64,000 nucleotides of DNA from Holacanthus passer (taxonomy: Eukaryota; Chordata; Actinopteri; Pomacanthidae): the NCBI GenBank assembly GCA_025331565.1, contig JAFREQ010000034.1:1984001-2048000 (forward strand), in the 5' to 3' direction. Both the position numbers and the translations under genes were made by a program. Of the stretch, positions 12,699 to 26,400 are shown in pieces; within the stretch, counting starts at the first letter, position 1, and each line of letters starts with the position of its first letter. A model generated the notes under the pieces. The model saw only the letters and a program-made list of their open reading frames with translations, made no database searches and was not told the DNA's origin.

Positions 12699-14080
12699 TT
12701 ATCTATACACAGGTGGGACATCGACTTTGATGCGGAGGGCGCTGACAGGGTCTTGACAGAAAACCGAGATGTACTCCAGCACTTTGGAATTCAGCTTCTT
12801 CTCGCTCTCTCGGGCTCGGTGTCTCTCTTTGTCCCACCTGTCCTTCTCTCCGTTCATCTGCGAGAACAGGTTGATCTGGATGGTGCGCAGCGTGGCGGCC
12901 AGCACGTAGAAGCCCCCCTGGGTCATGTGGCAGAAGGCGGCTCCCACGCTGAGCGCCGCGCCCAGCAGGTTGGGCACCGTCTCGCACACCACGCACGCGC
13001 CCTCCAGGAAGTGCAGCGTGCCTTTGCGGGCCAGGGGCTGGTTGTGGTGGTGGTAGCCGTGCGGGGAGGGGGCTTGCTGGGCATGGTTGATGAGGTATCT
13101 CGCGCAGTCGGCGAAGTGGGCGGCGGCTCGGCGCAGCGGGAGCAGCGCCAGGTACAGGTGGCAAGCGGCTTTGGTCAGCGCGTGGAAGAGCAGCCGCAGC
13201 TCGAGCACGGCATTGCCTGGGGATAAGAGGGTAACGGGGTAAGCTGGAGGCTAATTTAACACCGTGGCTAATGTCAGTAACCATTACAAACAGCGTCTGC
13301 CATTGGATTAAAGCTTGTGCTTCGGCCAGGTGCGCGGCGGGCGTCACCTGAACGCACGCAGCGGGGGGCTCGGTGCGTCATTACGCACGGCCCTCAGCAC
13401 GGGACCCGGCCTCTAAATACATGACCAATATCATAAATGAACTCAGGCAAAATTTAAATTTGTTGCTATTGCGGGCTGACCTTTATTAAGAATGTGTTTT
13501 AAAACAATTAGGCATAAAGACCTTTAGAGTAATTAGTCTCAAAAATGCCAAAGAAGAAAATCTTTTAAAAGCACAAGTCATCACAACTTGTTAAAAAAAA
13601 CAAGGTTGTGCATTCATATATTACTCTATGCAACATAACACCTAAAGGTTTTAGTAGGTGACATGCAGATCTACACCTGCAGCAGTGTTTATTTTAATCA
13701 AGCTTACTTGTGTTTAAATAAAAATAGTGTCATAAATTCCTGATCCAATTTGTCCCAGTGCACTATTCACCCTTTGATTTTGGGAAATTGATCATGAATT
13801 CTTTGCAAAACTGCAAGCAAAAATAACTTTTAGGTTTTTACTCAGCAAGATATACACTATATAAACTATTTTATCATCCGGAGAGATAAAATCTTATTTC
13901 TGAGGTTGTGAATTTATGACATCTGTTTGACACATAAGGTAGAAAACCGGTGCCACAAAGTTCCTGAAAAGCTTCCAAATCTCCTCTAAAGATTATTTTT
14001 TATTCCTCTCTCTTACCGTCTATAAAGCAGAAAATCCAGAGCAGGGCAATACTGGCTGCCAATGAAGTCCACCAATCCAT
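12699..14080 (-). CDS. Uncharacterised two-exon gene, probable membrane protein of 193 residues
   Basis: I do not recognise this family. Exon 1 is 14080-14017, starting MDWWTSLAASIALLWIF, and ends in a good donor (G|GTAAGAG). Exon 2 is 13216-12699, with acceptor CCCCAG; the split codon gives Gly. Joined length is 582 nt, in frame to a stop. Residues about 3-20 look like a signal peptide or anchor. A second hydrophobic stretch follows (about 25-48), and a third near 100-140 contains VCETVPNLLGAALSVGAAFC. The C-terminus is charged (NGEKDRWDKERHRARESEKK) and could form a short coiled coil or amphipathic helix. Exon 2 is markedly GC-rich compared with its flanks, and other frames across it are also open, so frame choice rests on the spliced N-terminus and plausible composition. 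The gene diverges from fam228 and converges with gnpat. Confidence 0.7.
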
Positions 14081-15199
14081 GTAGTCTCCCCGCTGTCCTG
14101 GACCCGGCCACGAAAAGAAAGAAAGCTGTGAAAATCCCAAGTTATGATGTGGCCAAGCCCTGCCCTGCTTCCACACAGCTAATACCTGCACATTAAGCAG
14201 TCGCTTTCTCCACAGGTGTCGCAGTGCTGCAGCCTTGAAAGTGCATCTGGGGTGTCAACAGGCGCATTAAGACCAACAGACTACAACTCTTTAACCTACT
14301 GCACCTTATAGTGTCTCACTCATACAGAGTCTCTTATAGTGTCTCATAGCCGAGATGGACACTTCTTTGCATCAGAACCAAATAGTTGCAATCAAGGAAT
14401 TATTAAAATATAATAATAATATTGACTGGCTTATTTATTGTGCGCATAGTATTTTAAATAATGTTTTTATGTTTTAAATAATTTATTTCCCTCCTGTATA
14501 AGTCTACATCAGGTAATTTCTGTATCTTTCTCACTTCTGATCTCTTGATTAAATACAATATTATAAATAAATGTAAACTTTACTCACATACTTACTCACT
14601 TTACTGATGTCTCTATGTCAAAGAGATGATCAGCCTGTGCACATGCATCCTATCATGTCTTTTAGATCCTACTTCCAAGGCTGGATAAACACAGTCTGAG
14701 GCCAGGTTTGTCCAGACACACCTTAGTGCCAAACAAGGTGGGACCAATCACCTTGCCCAAAATAGATGTTGCAGTAGTTAACACTTTAATTCAAGAACAA
14801 ATATAAACATCAAGAAATTAATTTTGGGAGTTACATGATGGAAGGATTGGTTGATTTTATCAAGCATGTCTTTGCACTTTTTTTTAAAGAAATTGTCATA
14901 ATTATCAAAATGTAATATTTTTTTCTATTTGAGCAAATATGTCATCAGTTGTCACACAAGTGCCTATAAATTTGATCCATGTTAAAGATTTGGTGTCATA
15001 TAACAATTGTAAATACAGACTTTAACATCTTGTATGAAAAAGCTGAAGTGTCGGTGTTGTGTCGAAGTTTGTTCCCCCGTCAAATCATGCCCCCCCCCTG
15101 TTAGAGCTGTACTTCCTGTAGTGCCTCCTCTTAGCTTATAGTTATGGTTAGATGTAGTAGTGATAAGTGTTAAGGTTAGGTTGGGGTCAGGTGAAGCAT
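14081..15199. other. Intergenic spacer between the divergent unknown gene and fam228
   Basis: AT-rich DNA with no ORF I would support. The part next to 14080 should contain the unknown gene's promoter and 5'UTR, but no clear TATA box was identified. Confidence 0.5.
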
Positions 15200-15559
15200 C
15201 TCAAAGGACGAAAAGTTGGAGTTATAGATAAAGTCTCGCGCAGGTTGAGGTAAAGAGGAAACACGTATTGGAGGAGGAACAAAATTCAACACAACACCGG
15301 TGTCACGGCAACGGAAAGCCTTCAGACGGCGGGACACCTGGAGGAGGAGGCTGCATCTTCTCTCTCCACCTTTTCTCTCCACTTTTACAAACAATTTAGC
15401 GAGTTAACAAGCTAGTCTGAGAGTAGAAGTTAGCAGTTTTCACTCTTTTAAAATGTTACAACGCGTTTTTTTTTAATGTGACCAACTTCAAAACTAAGCT
15501 GGGATGAAGGAGTTTCCGTAAATTTAGACATTTCTTTTTTTGCTTGGACGTCGACAAAG
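15200..15559 (+). promoter_or_regulatory. fam228 promoter and noncoding first exon
   Basis: A moderately CpG-containing stretch ends in a convincing splice donor, CGACAAAG|GTAAGAAA, at 15559/15560. The next acceptor, CGCTTTAG|GGATGAAG, lies two bases upstream of the fam228 start codon. This suggests a noncoding first exon ending at 15559; its 5' end is unknown. Confidence 0.5.
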
Positions 15560-15784
15560 GTAAGAAACCAAAACCCTGCTGTTAACATTGCTGTTGAATT
15601 ATAAATTAAAAACACTATATTCAACTTAATTTAACACAATACTGCTCTTTCACAGACTAAACATTGGTGATACAATATATTTAGCAAGTAATACTTAAGA
15701 CTCCTAGCTAGCTTCTAGATTCAGTTTAGCCTGTTAGCATGTTATCACTAATGGCTCTAACTTATTTTTTCTTACGCTTTAGGG

Positions 15785-18597
15785 ATGAAGAAAAACACAA
15801 CCAGTGGTGTGATCACCTTTCATACACCTTTACCTATCAGCCTGTTCAAATCAGAGGTAACAAACAACACAACTCTGCAACTAGACACAAAAATAGTTGG
15901 ATTATATTCACATAATACACTACAGACTGTATTAAAGAGCATTTTAAATTAATTATGTCAGGCTTTTTAAGCACACATACTTAAACCATTTTTGCAGCTG
16001 GATGCCATTTAACTAATCATTTGTTTTTTTGTCAATTAAAAGGAACAAGAGGGTAACCTTCACTGGCCTTTAAGGCTTTACTGGCCTTACTGTAAAAGTT
16101 TAAATGTCAGCATAGCTTTGTACTTTTCCCTCATAGTCAGAGTAAAACTATGAACTTCTGCCAACTAATAATTTATCACTGGTCTTTTAATGTCAGGGAG
16201 GCTGTGAAAGTACAGTCTGTGTACCCTGGCCAGTCCAAGCAGTGTATACAATGCTTGTCTGAATGCATGGCTGCTCTCTCTTTCTCCTCTGTCTGAATAT
16301 GCAATGCTTGAATCTCAGTGTCCTAGATAAGATGAATGGAAAGGTTTCAGGTTATTGACAGACAGATACGTTAGCCACCGTAATCCTCTCTTAATTCAGG
16401 ACAATAGAACAAAAGGCCTGGTGCGGGATCAGATCACATGCAAATGAGCAAACCAGCCAAGCGTCCAAATCCATGTGCTGCACATTAAGATACTGGAATT
16501 AATACAACATCCTTGCATCAGTGAAAAGATGGCAGCTTGTGTTCATGACAGTGAGCAGCCATATTTGCACTGATGCTAAAGATGAAGTCATGTAAAAAAA
16601 AATGTCAGAGCACTGACATATGTGTCCCACCTTATGTGTTTGCGTACCAGTGAGACGCAGGTCAGGTTTCCAGGTAGTGACATGATCTGTCACTGCTTGT
16701 TGTGCTGGCCTCTGTCGCCTTCTGTTCGCCTACATGATTGCGTCTGGTATGTTTGTGCAGTCCAACTGGGATTTCCAAGAGTTTACAGTCCACATTGAGC
16801 TCTGCAGTTTATGATTTTCATGTAATGTAACCAGGGTTGTGATCCGACCGTCAAAATACTGTTTGCCTTTGCATTTACAGTGTGATTTAAAATGAGCAAC
16901 CAACCTTTTATCAAAGTGCCCTCTGCAAACTGTAACTACAGCTCATTATGTTTGTTAATGACATATTTGGAGAAGATAGTCATGACCATACTGCTGTTTC
17001 AGGAGTTCATGGCAGACGTGAAGGACCCTACAGAGAGCAGAAAGAGCCCATCTCAGCCAAGTGTGAGGACAAGGAGCACCAGTAAATGTGTAAGAGCAGG
17101 GAAGAGGGATGAGGCCTCACCCTGTGGGCCACAGCCAGGCACCGCGCATCAGCCCTCTCACACCTCCCTCAGACGACTGCAGGTATTACACTGAACCACT
17201 CTCACACCTGCACAAAGACGAGGTGAGTTTTCTTACTGCATATTTTACTATTTAGGTAAAGCTGGTTGCTGAAAATCAACAGGTGAAAGAAATGATCCAA
17301 CCTTTACTGGATACAGAAAATGGTCTTGTGAAGGTAAGATGCTGGACATTGTGCCATTTATGAGAAATTGCAAAGCAACATATTGATCTTTGTGTCTGTA
17401 TGTCCCATTTTGGTTAAACTCTTCATGCAGGAGTTGGAGAGGTTTCTTAGCCAACGGGATGTGGCAGAGCTGAGGAGGAGGGAACTGCAGCACAAACGCT
17501 GGACTGAGCGTATATGGTTTCCTCTCCAGAGAAGGGTGGAGAAACATGTGTCCATCTGTAGCCCTTTGGAGGCCAAGAAGCGCCAGAGCTTATACAGTCA
17601 CTACCTTCATCACTGCAACACCAAGGTGATACTCAGCTCACCATTCAGTCTGCTTAGACTTGCTTTGGAAGGTAGTAAATTCACCTCCATGTCACTGCTA
17701 GAAACAGCTTTAGTCTTGTTTACTCTGATGTTTTTTAATACTGTATCAGACTTGACACAAATATGTTTCTTTTCTGCTATGCAAATTACTACAAAAACAG
17801 GCCAAGCTCACATTAGAGATGTGTAATTAACCAGCTTCCTCTAACGTCTGTAATGTCTTTAATCTTCAGGGTTTTGTGTTTCTAGAAACCTATGATCTAA
17901 GAGAATACAATCCTTTTCTTCTCAACATCAGAAGACCACACAACTTCAAGGTAATATTGTTTGTGACTTAAATATTTCACTTAATATACTAAAAATCAGC
18001 TTTGGGCACATTGGAGTATTCCAAAGGTCAGTCTGTGACTGACAGTATATACACTGCTCTATCCCTAGTTTGGTACAGCTGACTTAAAGGACCCATTGTA
18101 CCTTCAGTTACATGAAAGGCTGAAGGAAAAGAGAACAGCTTGTTCTTGTGAAGCAGGTAGGAGTGTTTTCATTTTTAGGCGAAAGGAAATTTAAGACCTA
18201 AATAAATGCGATGCTTTTGGGGGATTTTGGGGAATTTATGTGAGACAACCCAGATTCCAAAAAATAAAATAGAACTTACAAACTGTGTTTACCAGTAAGA
18301 GTTTTACAAACTGTTCCTGAGCCCCTGTAGTAATCTCCTTTATACAATCATGTCTTTGACAAAGTGTTGAACTTTTCTCCATCCTTGCTTGTGAACGACT
18401 GAGCCTTTCCAGGATGAACCTTTCATACCCAATCATGATACTATCACCTGTTACCAATGAACCTGTTTACCTGTGGAATAAACCAAACAGGTGTTACTCC
18501 TGTTATACTCCTACAGGCCTCCTCTAATTATCCAGCCTCTGCATCCAGAAAAACTCCAGTGAAGGAAGAGGCTGAAGGAAGGAAGTCCACCTTGTAA
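15785..18597 (+). CDS. FAM228-family protein
   Basis: FAM228 proteins have no established biochemical role; in human, FAM228A and FAM228B lie beside ITSN2. Exons: 15785-15856 (MKKNTTSGVITFHTPLPISL), 17003-17182, 17256-17333, 17431-17625, 17870-17950 and 18069-18156, all in phase. The family core is in exons 4-6: ELERFLSQRDVAELRRRELQ, then HKRWTERIWFPLQRRVEKHV, CSPLEAKKRQSLYSHYLHHC, GFVFLETYDLREYNPFLLNI and DLKDPLYLQLHERLKEKRT. Exon 2 is basic and low-complexity. The 3' end is unclear: exon 6 ends in phase 1, and an acceptor before 18518 would give only three codons before TAA. An acceptor near 18559 gives VKEEAEGRKSTL and a stop at 18595-18597. I cannot tell whether this is the A or B type. 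AATAAA at 18835-18840 could end the transcript. Confidence 0.8.
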
Positions 18598-19462
18598 CCT
18601 TGTATAATGCTGCAGGATCCACGGTGACTATGTGATACAGCTGCAACATAACATCACAGCAAAGTTGCAATAAGTATAATGGGGGAAGTAATGTCCTGTC
18701 TCATCTAAGCTCACCTTACCACTTCACTTTAACTGCCACACCAGATGGACAGTGCCATCAGACCAGCTGCTGGATATCCAGATGTGGAGGTTGGCAACAA
18801 CCAGCAAGTTTACATCAGTCCTTGCATATATCCAAATAAAATTCATATTAACCATAATTCCTCATCTCTATTCACAATTTATAGTTTTCCCAGTACTAAA
18901 CTTAAAGGGTTATTGTGGAAACCAGCAATATGTAGAAGTAGTGAAACATTCACCCACAACAAAAACAAATGTTGACTGTATGTACATTTTATTCAGGATT
19001 CCATACTGTACTTAACATGAAACCTCATAGTTACACCATAGTGTGAACATGACATTACATTGTACAGTAGTGTGCAACATTTGAAATATACAGCATGTGT
19101 GCTTATGTGCAACTGTCCAGGTGAATGTATGACAGAGCATGTCTTCATATACATAAAGGAAGACATGTTGGACAGACTGTCCTCGTCCATTAAGAGGAAG
19201 ACAGTAGGCATGACCATGGAAATATTGGCAAGCATTTTAGCTGGTTGGTGGTAACAAAAAACACCCTTTTCCCACTACTTCTGAGGACATTTTATCTCTT
19301 TGTCTTCCTACATTTTTGGCAAGATCCCCTTCCCTTGTTCAGGTTTTAATGGCAGCTCTTACTACAAATAGGCACTTTGAGGTGTGTGACTTTTTATGAT
19401 TATATCTTCTCTTAATAACTATAAAATTAAGTGGTGTGTGCCTGAGGGTGTGTTTGGCAGCG
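18598..19462. other. Convergent 3' ends of fam228 and itsn2
   Basis: AATAAA on the plus strand (18835-18840) and on the minus strand (18988-18993) are the likely poly(A) signals of fam228 and itsn2. They are about 150 bp apart, so the two genes converge tail to tail. The itsn2 3'UTR would run from 19462 down to about 18970. No further gene is seen. Confidence 0.55.
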
Positions 19463-20497
19463 TCATTTGGTTGGCTCATAAAGCTGTAGGTCTAGTTTGA
19501 CCCAGACTTCTCCAGTGGGGACCTCATGCAGCAGTAGGCGACGGTTTGCAGCACCTTTGCTCTCCATGTCTTTTTTTATAGTTGCCACAGGAACTTCAGT
19601 GCGACCCAGGAAATCTAATGAGGCAGAGAAAAGTAATTTAATGAAATTGCTACAACAAATAACATTTTTCTGAGACAAAGAAACTTCTTCATGAGATTTT
19701 AAAGTCTCAGTAGAGCCTGACTGCTACTGGATTTTTAAGGCCAGCGTCCCAGCTTTTTTGAAATCGTGGTTGTCGTATATTTGTCATTTCTGTGCTGAAA
19801 TTTCTTGCTACATGCCAACTGGCAGAGATACGTATGCATGTCTTTTTGCAGTAAGCTACTGACAGCTGACACATCTTTATCTTTGTGCCCTCACTTGACA
19901 GGCAGTGCTTCTCTCAAGGCCTCCAACAAAATCACAGTCAAGACAAAAAGACAACACAAAAATAAGGGACAGTTGCATAACCAAAACAATATTGGAAAGG
20001 AGAACGTCTATCCCTTTAAAAAAAACTAGTAAAAAAAAAAAACCTGGCATGCAAACAGTGATTCCATTCATTTTGAACAGGCAGGAAAAACTGAACAGAA
20101 GCCCAATAATTCTTTCTGTTTGTGTGTGTCTCTGTCATCCACTGACCATCTGGTGAAAACTGGTCCTTCTCAAACACAGTAATACACAGGACGTCCTGGT
20201 AGAGGTCTTTGATAAAGAACTGGCAGTTGAAGTTCCACTTTGGGTTCAGGGTGTCGCTGACGGGTCGGGAGGTGTAGCACTGAGCCCCCATCGTCAGCTC
20301 ACAGTACGGATTACTCTTACCTGCAGAGAAATGATGGCTCATATATTAGTATCTTTGTAAAATGTAACTATAAAAACTGAAACACAGGGCGACGGGTCTT
20401 CACAAGGCCTTACCGTTGGGTTTAGAGGCTTGGAGCTCCTGGGCTTCAGTTACAGTTACCAGCAGTCGGCCGATACCGCTGCTCTTTATGGAACGAG
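19463..20497 (-). CDS. itsn2: itsn2 exons 36-38: C2 domain and C-terminus
   Basis: Exons 20497-20414, 20320-20147 and 19614-19463. C2 reads SGIGRLLVTVTEAQELQASK, PNGKSNPYCELTMGAQCYTS, DTLNPKWNFNCQFFIKDLYQ, DVLCITVFEKDQFSPDDFLG and RTEVPVATIKKDMESKG, ending HEVPTGEVWVKLDLQLYEPT plus Lys. C2 domains bind phospholipids, often with calcium. The C-terminus is of the ITSN2 type (GEVWV), not ITSN1. Confidence 0.96.
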
Positions 20498-23400
20498 CTG
20501 AAACAAACACACAGACATTAATTGTAGACCAACGACAGCTGAAAGAGCTGATCTTGTAAATGTGTGGACAATATGCACAGTACAGGTGTTGATATGATTC
20601 AGACCATATTCTGTGTATGCTTCCTGTGTATTTGTCTTTGTCCTGCATACACACCATTACAAATTAGTTAGGTGAAAAATAGCCTTTTTATGAGTAAGGG
20701 ACTGACTGAAAATGATTAAATGAGGAGGATTATGGATTTTTGCTGCAGGCAGAGCAGGAATGGGTCTTTTAATTTTTCACAAATTTATAATTCAGCCTTC
20801 ACTTTAATTTAAAAAATAAAATAACTGCAAATGATGGTTTCAGGGTAATAAGACCAATTTGAGAAACTCAAATACATGAGGATTTTTATTGATTAAATAT
20901 TGCAGTTGTTCACTCCTTCACAAAAGAAAGTTAAATGTGTCTTAAAGTTGTCCAATATTATAACTCAAGTTTCTCTTTATTCTAAAATAGAGAGAGCCTA
21001 TTAAATGTATTAAATATTCATAAGTCTGCTGTGTTCACCATAAATTTGGAAAATCCACTTATTGTGTGCAAATTGATGGTTTTTGTGAAAATTCTATTAA
21101 TATATTAAGGTTTAAATTAGACCATCTGAAAATTTTATGCTTCAGGTCTTTAAGTTAATGGTACAACAAGTCGTACCAATTCCATACTTTATTATGAGTC
21201 ATTGGATGGAGGGGTCATTTTTTCGTTATAAGTCAAGGGGAGGGTCCAAAGACAATATTAATAATACAGTGGAGGGTCCTGCTTTCAAATTAAAGATTCA
21301 AATCTCCATCTCCATCTAACCCTAATAATTTGCACAGTGCTGAAACAGATCTGTGGTGTTTAACTAGTTATTAAGGCAGCTTTCAGTGTAATGTTTACAG
21401 TATGTTCATGTATCTGACTAATTGGTCACAGCTCACTGTTACTTGCAGAGATCAGTTGCTATGTAGGGACATTATAAACCATGTACACACACAGGGTCAG
21501 CAGGTTCACTCAGAGGAAATGCGTTTACCCTGGTAGGCCTTCTCTCTCTTCTTCTTCTCCGTCTCTATGAAATGTTCGGATGCTGCTTTGATTTTCTGGA
21601 CCCACGTTGTCCTACAAATACAAGAAATAGAGAAATCATTTTAAACGGAATGATTAGGTTATTGGTGAAGTGTGTGAAGATGTATTTGCGCATGGCGTAC
21701 CTCTCATTCAAGGTCTCAGTTTTGAGTGTGTAGACGCGATCGATGTGCGAGACGTGGAAGAGTGGCTCGTCGCTGGATGGGTCCGGTGGCATTTTCACCA
21801 AAACCTCATTTAGAAACAGTGGCTGGAGCAGAAAATGAAGTGATGACTGACATATGGATAGTTGTCCAGAGTGGGAAATGATATGAAATACTATAGACTT
21901 CACTTATGCAGTGTTTCAGAAATAGCAGCAGCGCACGTAGTATTTGAAAACCACAAAGCCTCCTGCTTACTGTTTTGTACATCTTCAGCTGTATGTTGGT
22001 CTTGAGGCTGAAAAGCTTGTCTGGTCCTGAGGAGGAGAAGGGTTTGGCGCTGTGTGTGAGGAGGAGGAAATCATTGAAGAGGAAAGCCCACAGCTCCCTG
22101 CTGCTTTTCGTTTTGGAAAGCCGGCCGCTGTGGAGCAGCTTGCGAGGCCCGAGGCAATTAGTCAGTGAGTTGAAGACCAAGTGCTGAAAGAGAAATGGAA
22201 GAAAGTAAGGCGTGACTGAGGAGGGAGACGTAGGAAAGGAAGGAAACTGTCAAGTAGTGGAAATGCTCCCTGGCTCTGCTGCTGAGTGTGTGCATTTGTT
22301 TTGTTAAGAAATAGCATGAATCCTGAAACTGCTATTCTTGTACATTTTTTTGCAGACTACACATACCATCATCGGTGGAGGAAGTATTCAGATCCTTTAT
22401 TTAATTCTGCAGTGCGGGACTCTTACATACTGTATAAATGAATGTCCGTTACATTCAATCCTTTGCCAAACAAGTTCACACAATAATGATTAAGCCTATC
22501 TAAGCAAATCTGTCTTTTTTACAGTATACTGGTTTTTAAATCTGGTGTATGTGGTGTGATGTACCAAAGGGGAAACTACTGTAGTGACAGAGTAGGCTAC
22601 AAGAATTAGTAGTATGGTGGAGCCTACGGTGTCATAAGCGTGTCACAGTGTTTGTGTAATTACTCTCACTACCAGAGGGAGGAGACAAAAGTAATAATTT
22701 AAAAATTATTGAAACTATTTATAGGAAAAGCAGCAAAAATCATGACATTTGCAAGCTAGAACCATGAAATGTTTTTACATGAAAACAGACCATTTTTTAT
22801 AAGCTCTTTTTTGATTGTAAAAATCTTAACCTGGTAACCTGGAACTAAAGCTGTCAAATAATTGTAGTGGAGTAAATATACAGCATTTACCTCTGAGTAA
22901 AGTGGTATAAGTGGCATGAACAGAAAATACTCCAAGTACAAGGATCTCAAATTTGTACTTAAGTACAGCACTTGAGTAAATGTACTTAGTTATATTCCGC
23001 CATTATATACCATGATTAAAAGTTTGATTTGCACCTGTGAATCCAAAAATATCCATTCATGAGTCATGTCAGGTTGAGTTTACCTCTATAGCCCCCTCAC
23101 ACTGGACGTGACTCTGTATCCACTCCAGCCTGTCCGAGTTCTCCTTCTCTCTGACTCCCTCGTTGACCTGAGAGCACAGCTCCTCGGCTCGCTCCAGAGC
23201 TTCTCTCAGCGGGCTGCGGTCTGCGTGGCCGTCTGGGGTGTGTTCCAGGATCTGACCAGCAGGAGGAGGAATTAGACAGATTAGAGAGAGACATCACACA
23301 GTGAATATCAGAAAACATAATGGAATGAGACATAACTGTGTAACTTACATTCTTTATGAGGAGGGGGTAGCGTGTGATCCTCTGCATGGGCTTGAGGAGG

Positions 23401-26400
23401 AAGCTGGACAGCGGCATTCCTTTACAGCGGTAGTTAGTGGCTATCTTCTGCTCGAGAGGAGGCAGACAATGAAGGTAAAGATTTAGATTTCATTGCCCCT
23501 AACAGAACCGTGTCTGTCCAACTTCACCTTCTACTCGTACCTTGAGGAAGTTTTTAAAGTCAGGCTGGTTGTGGGTTTTGCTCTGCAGCAGGGCGGCGGC
23601 GTTGAGCTGGCAGGAGCAGAAGCGGATGTAGGGCTGCATGTGAGCGAGCTCCGAAGCCAACAGGTCTCCTATCAGCTGAACCGGCATGTTCTCTCCTCCT
23701 GTCTTTTTACGCACACGCAGCGCCCTGGGATAATGTCGGTTTAAAACACAATATTTGTTACATCTTTGTTAATATGTGTTAAGCAAGATATAAAATTCAG
23801 ACAACATTTGAACAGATCTGTTACCCAAATCAGAAATGTCAAATCTTGATGGATTTTTCCTTAAATCATTTTTTTCTGCATGCATTTTCTCTCTTTAGCA
23901 CATAGTATCGAGAAACTTCCATTTCAGTGTTGCAAGAAGTAGGAGTAGGAGTAGATTCACTACATTTCCCAGAATGCCTCATAGAGGTGGTGTTTGATAC
24001 CTACTTGAGTAGTTTGGTGTTGCACATAATCAGCTCCCTCCAGTTAACAAAGATCAATCCCATCTCAGCTTCTGTTAGACGACCAGACTCAGACATGGGC
24101 TTGTGGAAGACCTGAATGACAAACCGATGCAAATAGAAAGAATTAAGCACAAAAACACCAGTGGTTTAAATTCTGAAGAACTGATTTCTGAATGTGCCTG
24201 TATGTATTTTTGTGTTCATCTGTACCTCTAGAACCAGCTCCAGGTCGTCCACGTAGGTCTCCTCAGTCTGGATGAGCTCGTGGATGTAACCCTGCCTCTT
24301 CCTCTCCTGAGGGGTCATGGTGTCCAGCGTCATCAGGTCAGCGCACCCTACAGCGCACACGCATGCAGACGAGCAAACACGGGGGCATGCGTGCATGCAC
24401 AGACACACCAAAAACACAAGCATGTGCAAGGGCGTCTGACAAAAAGCTACACACATATGCATGTTAAAATCTCCCTTTATTATAAGTTCTATGATATTTT
24501 ATTTACATTTAATGCACAGACAAGAGTGAGGCACGTTGTAGTTGCAGTACATGAACATACCAGGCAATGCTAACGCTAAGAACACTGCTACCAAAAGACA
24601 CTGAATCAAAGAAAAAGAAAAGCACCTTTCATGGCGGAGAGCGCTCACTCCGAATGATTGCATAGGTGTGAATGAGTAAAGTAGCTAATGCTTGTGTGAG
24701 AGAGCAGTGGAAGACTCAGTTGGTAGTTCAAGTCTTTGAGGTACAAACGTTGGGCGTCGATGTCAGCAGTGTGGTTTCGTGATCTCTGAAATCTACTCTT
24801 TCAACAGCTGGTATGCGTGTGTGTTTTGCTGGTGATATCACAGTTCAGTACAGGATGAGTCTCAACCTTTAATCACTTGGAAGCATTAATTAATGGAAGA
24901 GTGCATAAAAAGGGGTTAATCATAAAATCACACAAAATTAGTTTTAGGACGAGCAATGCGCGAGCAAGCAGCAATCAAGGTTACTGGTGATTTAAGCAAC
25001 AGTGAGTCTTCACATTGGTCCGTTTCAGCAAGGTTTAATGTTGTTAGTGCAAGAATGAGTGACCCTGTTAAGAAATCATACTGATTCATAGCCTTAATTT
25101 AGAAAACTAAATGACCTCAGTTTAATGCCATTTACATATTATTTTCATTATGCTTTGTAACCAAACTGTTATGATCCATATTTTCCCTTTTCTCTTTAGC
25201 AAAACTACACATTTCTCCGCTATGTATCAGAGGGAAAAGCCTGTAAAACACGTCTAGCTGCCTCTGCCTCACTCCCTTGGTTAATTAGTTAGTTAAAGAA
25301 ACATCAAGGGAAACACAGGAGAGGAGGGAGAGAGAGAGAGAGCGAGAGGGGATAAGGGCAAGAAATAAGCGCCTTATAGAAAAAGGCAGAGGATATAAAA
25401 ATGAAAGAAGGTAAAAGAAAATAAATAAAGGGATCGAAAACGAGAGGAGCACAGAAACCCCACAGTCCTAAACGAGTGAGGTGGAAAGAGCAGAGCCGGG
25501 CTGTTCTCGCTGGCGGCTGGGCTTCCCGGTGCGACAGGGCAATTCGGATTGGCTCAGACAGAAGGGGTGAGGAAGAGGAGGAGGAGGAGGAGGAGAAAAA
25601 GGAGGAGGAGAGGAAAGCCAGCATTACTGTCCTACAGAGGAAACAGAAAAAAGAGATGAAGTGGAGGAGCGAGGGGGAGGGGGGGGTGAGTGAGATGAAG
25701 GAGAGACAGCAGACATTAATATAGTTTTAATATTAATGCTCGACTCATACATGCAGGTGCATTAATAATGTATTTCTGGAAATGTAAATGTTGTTACTAA
25801 TCACATCAGCTGGAGCATGATGGTAATTTCTCGCACTTTTATTTCGCTGATGAAGCGCGGACCTCGTGTGTATCGGGGTGTGTATAAGTCAGAACATTTT
25901 CATTAGTATTAAAATTTCACTGTGCTTTTTTTTTTTGTCTGCAGCTTTAAAGAGTTCATTCTAATTAAACGTCCGGCGTGTTCCCTCTTGTTAACATAGA
26001 TCCGCTGCTGCGAGGAGAACATGCGAGCTATGAATACTAATTCAAAAAACACACACCTCCTGCTTAAATATGGGCCCTTTTATATCATCAGAGCAGCTTT
26101 GTGTGAACAGTGACTATACATGAGCAGAATCACAACCTTTCCCAACACACCAGTGATCAGTGTACTGCACACACACACACACATAGATGAATAGTGGACA
26201 AGTGCACAAACAGCAGAAGCTGAAATTTCCAAAAATATAACTGATTAGAATGAACATAAATGTCACAGTTGAATTTGAAAATAATCGATGGGTGTTCCAT
26301 TTTGTTCTGTGACCAAGTGATTTGTTTGCAAACTCGAGCCTTTTAAGGGCAGTGAATTCATGTTCACCAACGATCCCTCAGTGATTGACAGAACTCTTTT

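Noticed and set aside
12651..13347. Long alternative frames, on both strands, across exon 2 of the unknown gene
   Set aside because: GC-rich DNA has few stops; only the frame joined to the MDWW exon gives a spliced, plausible protein.
25304..25724. ORFs in the purine tract of itsn2 intron 27
   Set aside because: Low-complexity Glu/Lys or Ser/Leu artefacts of a GGA-rich strand.
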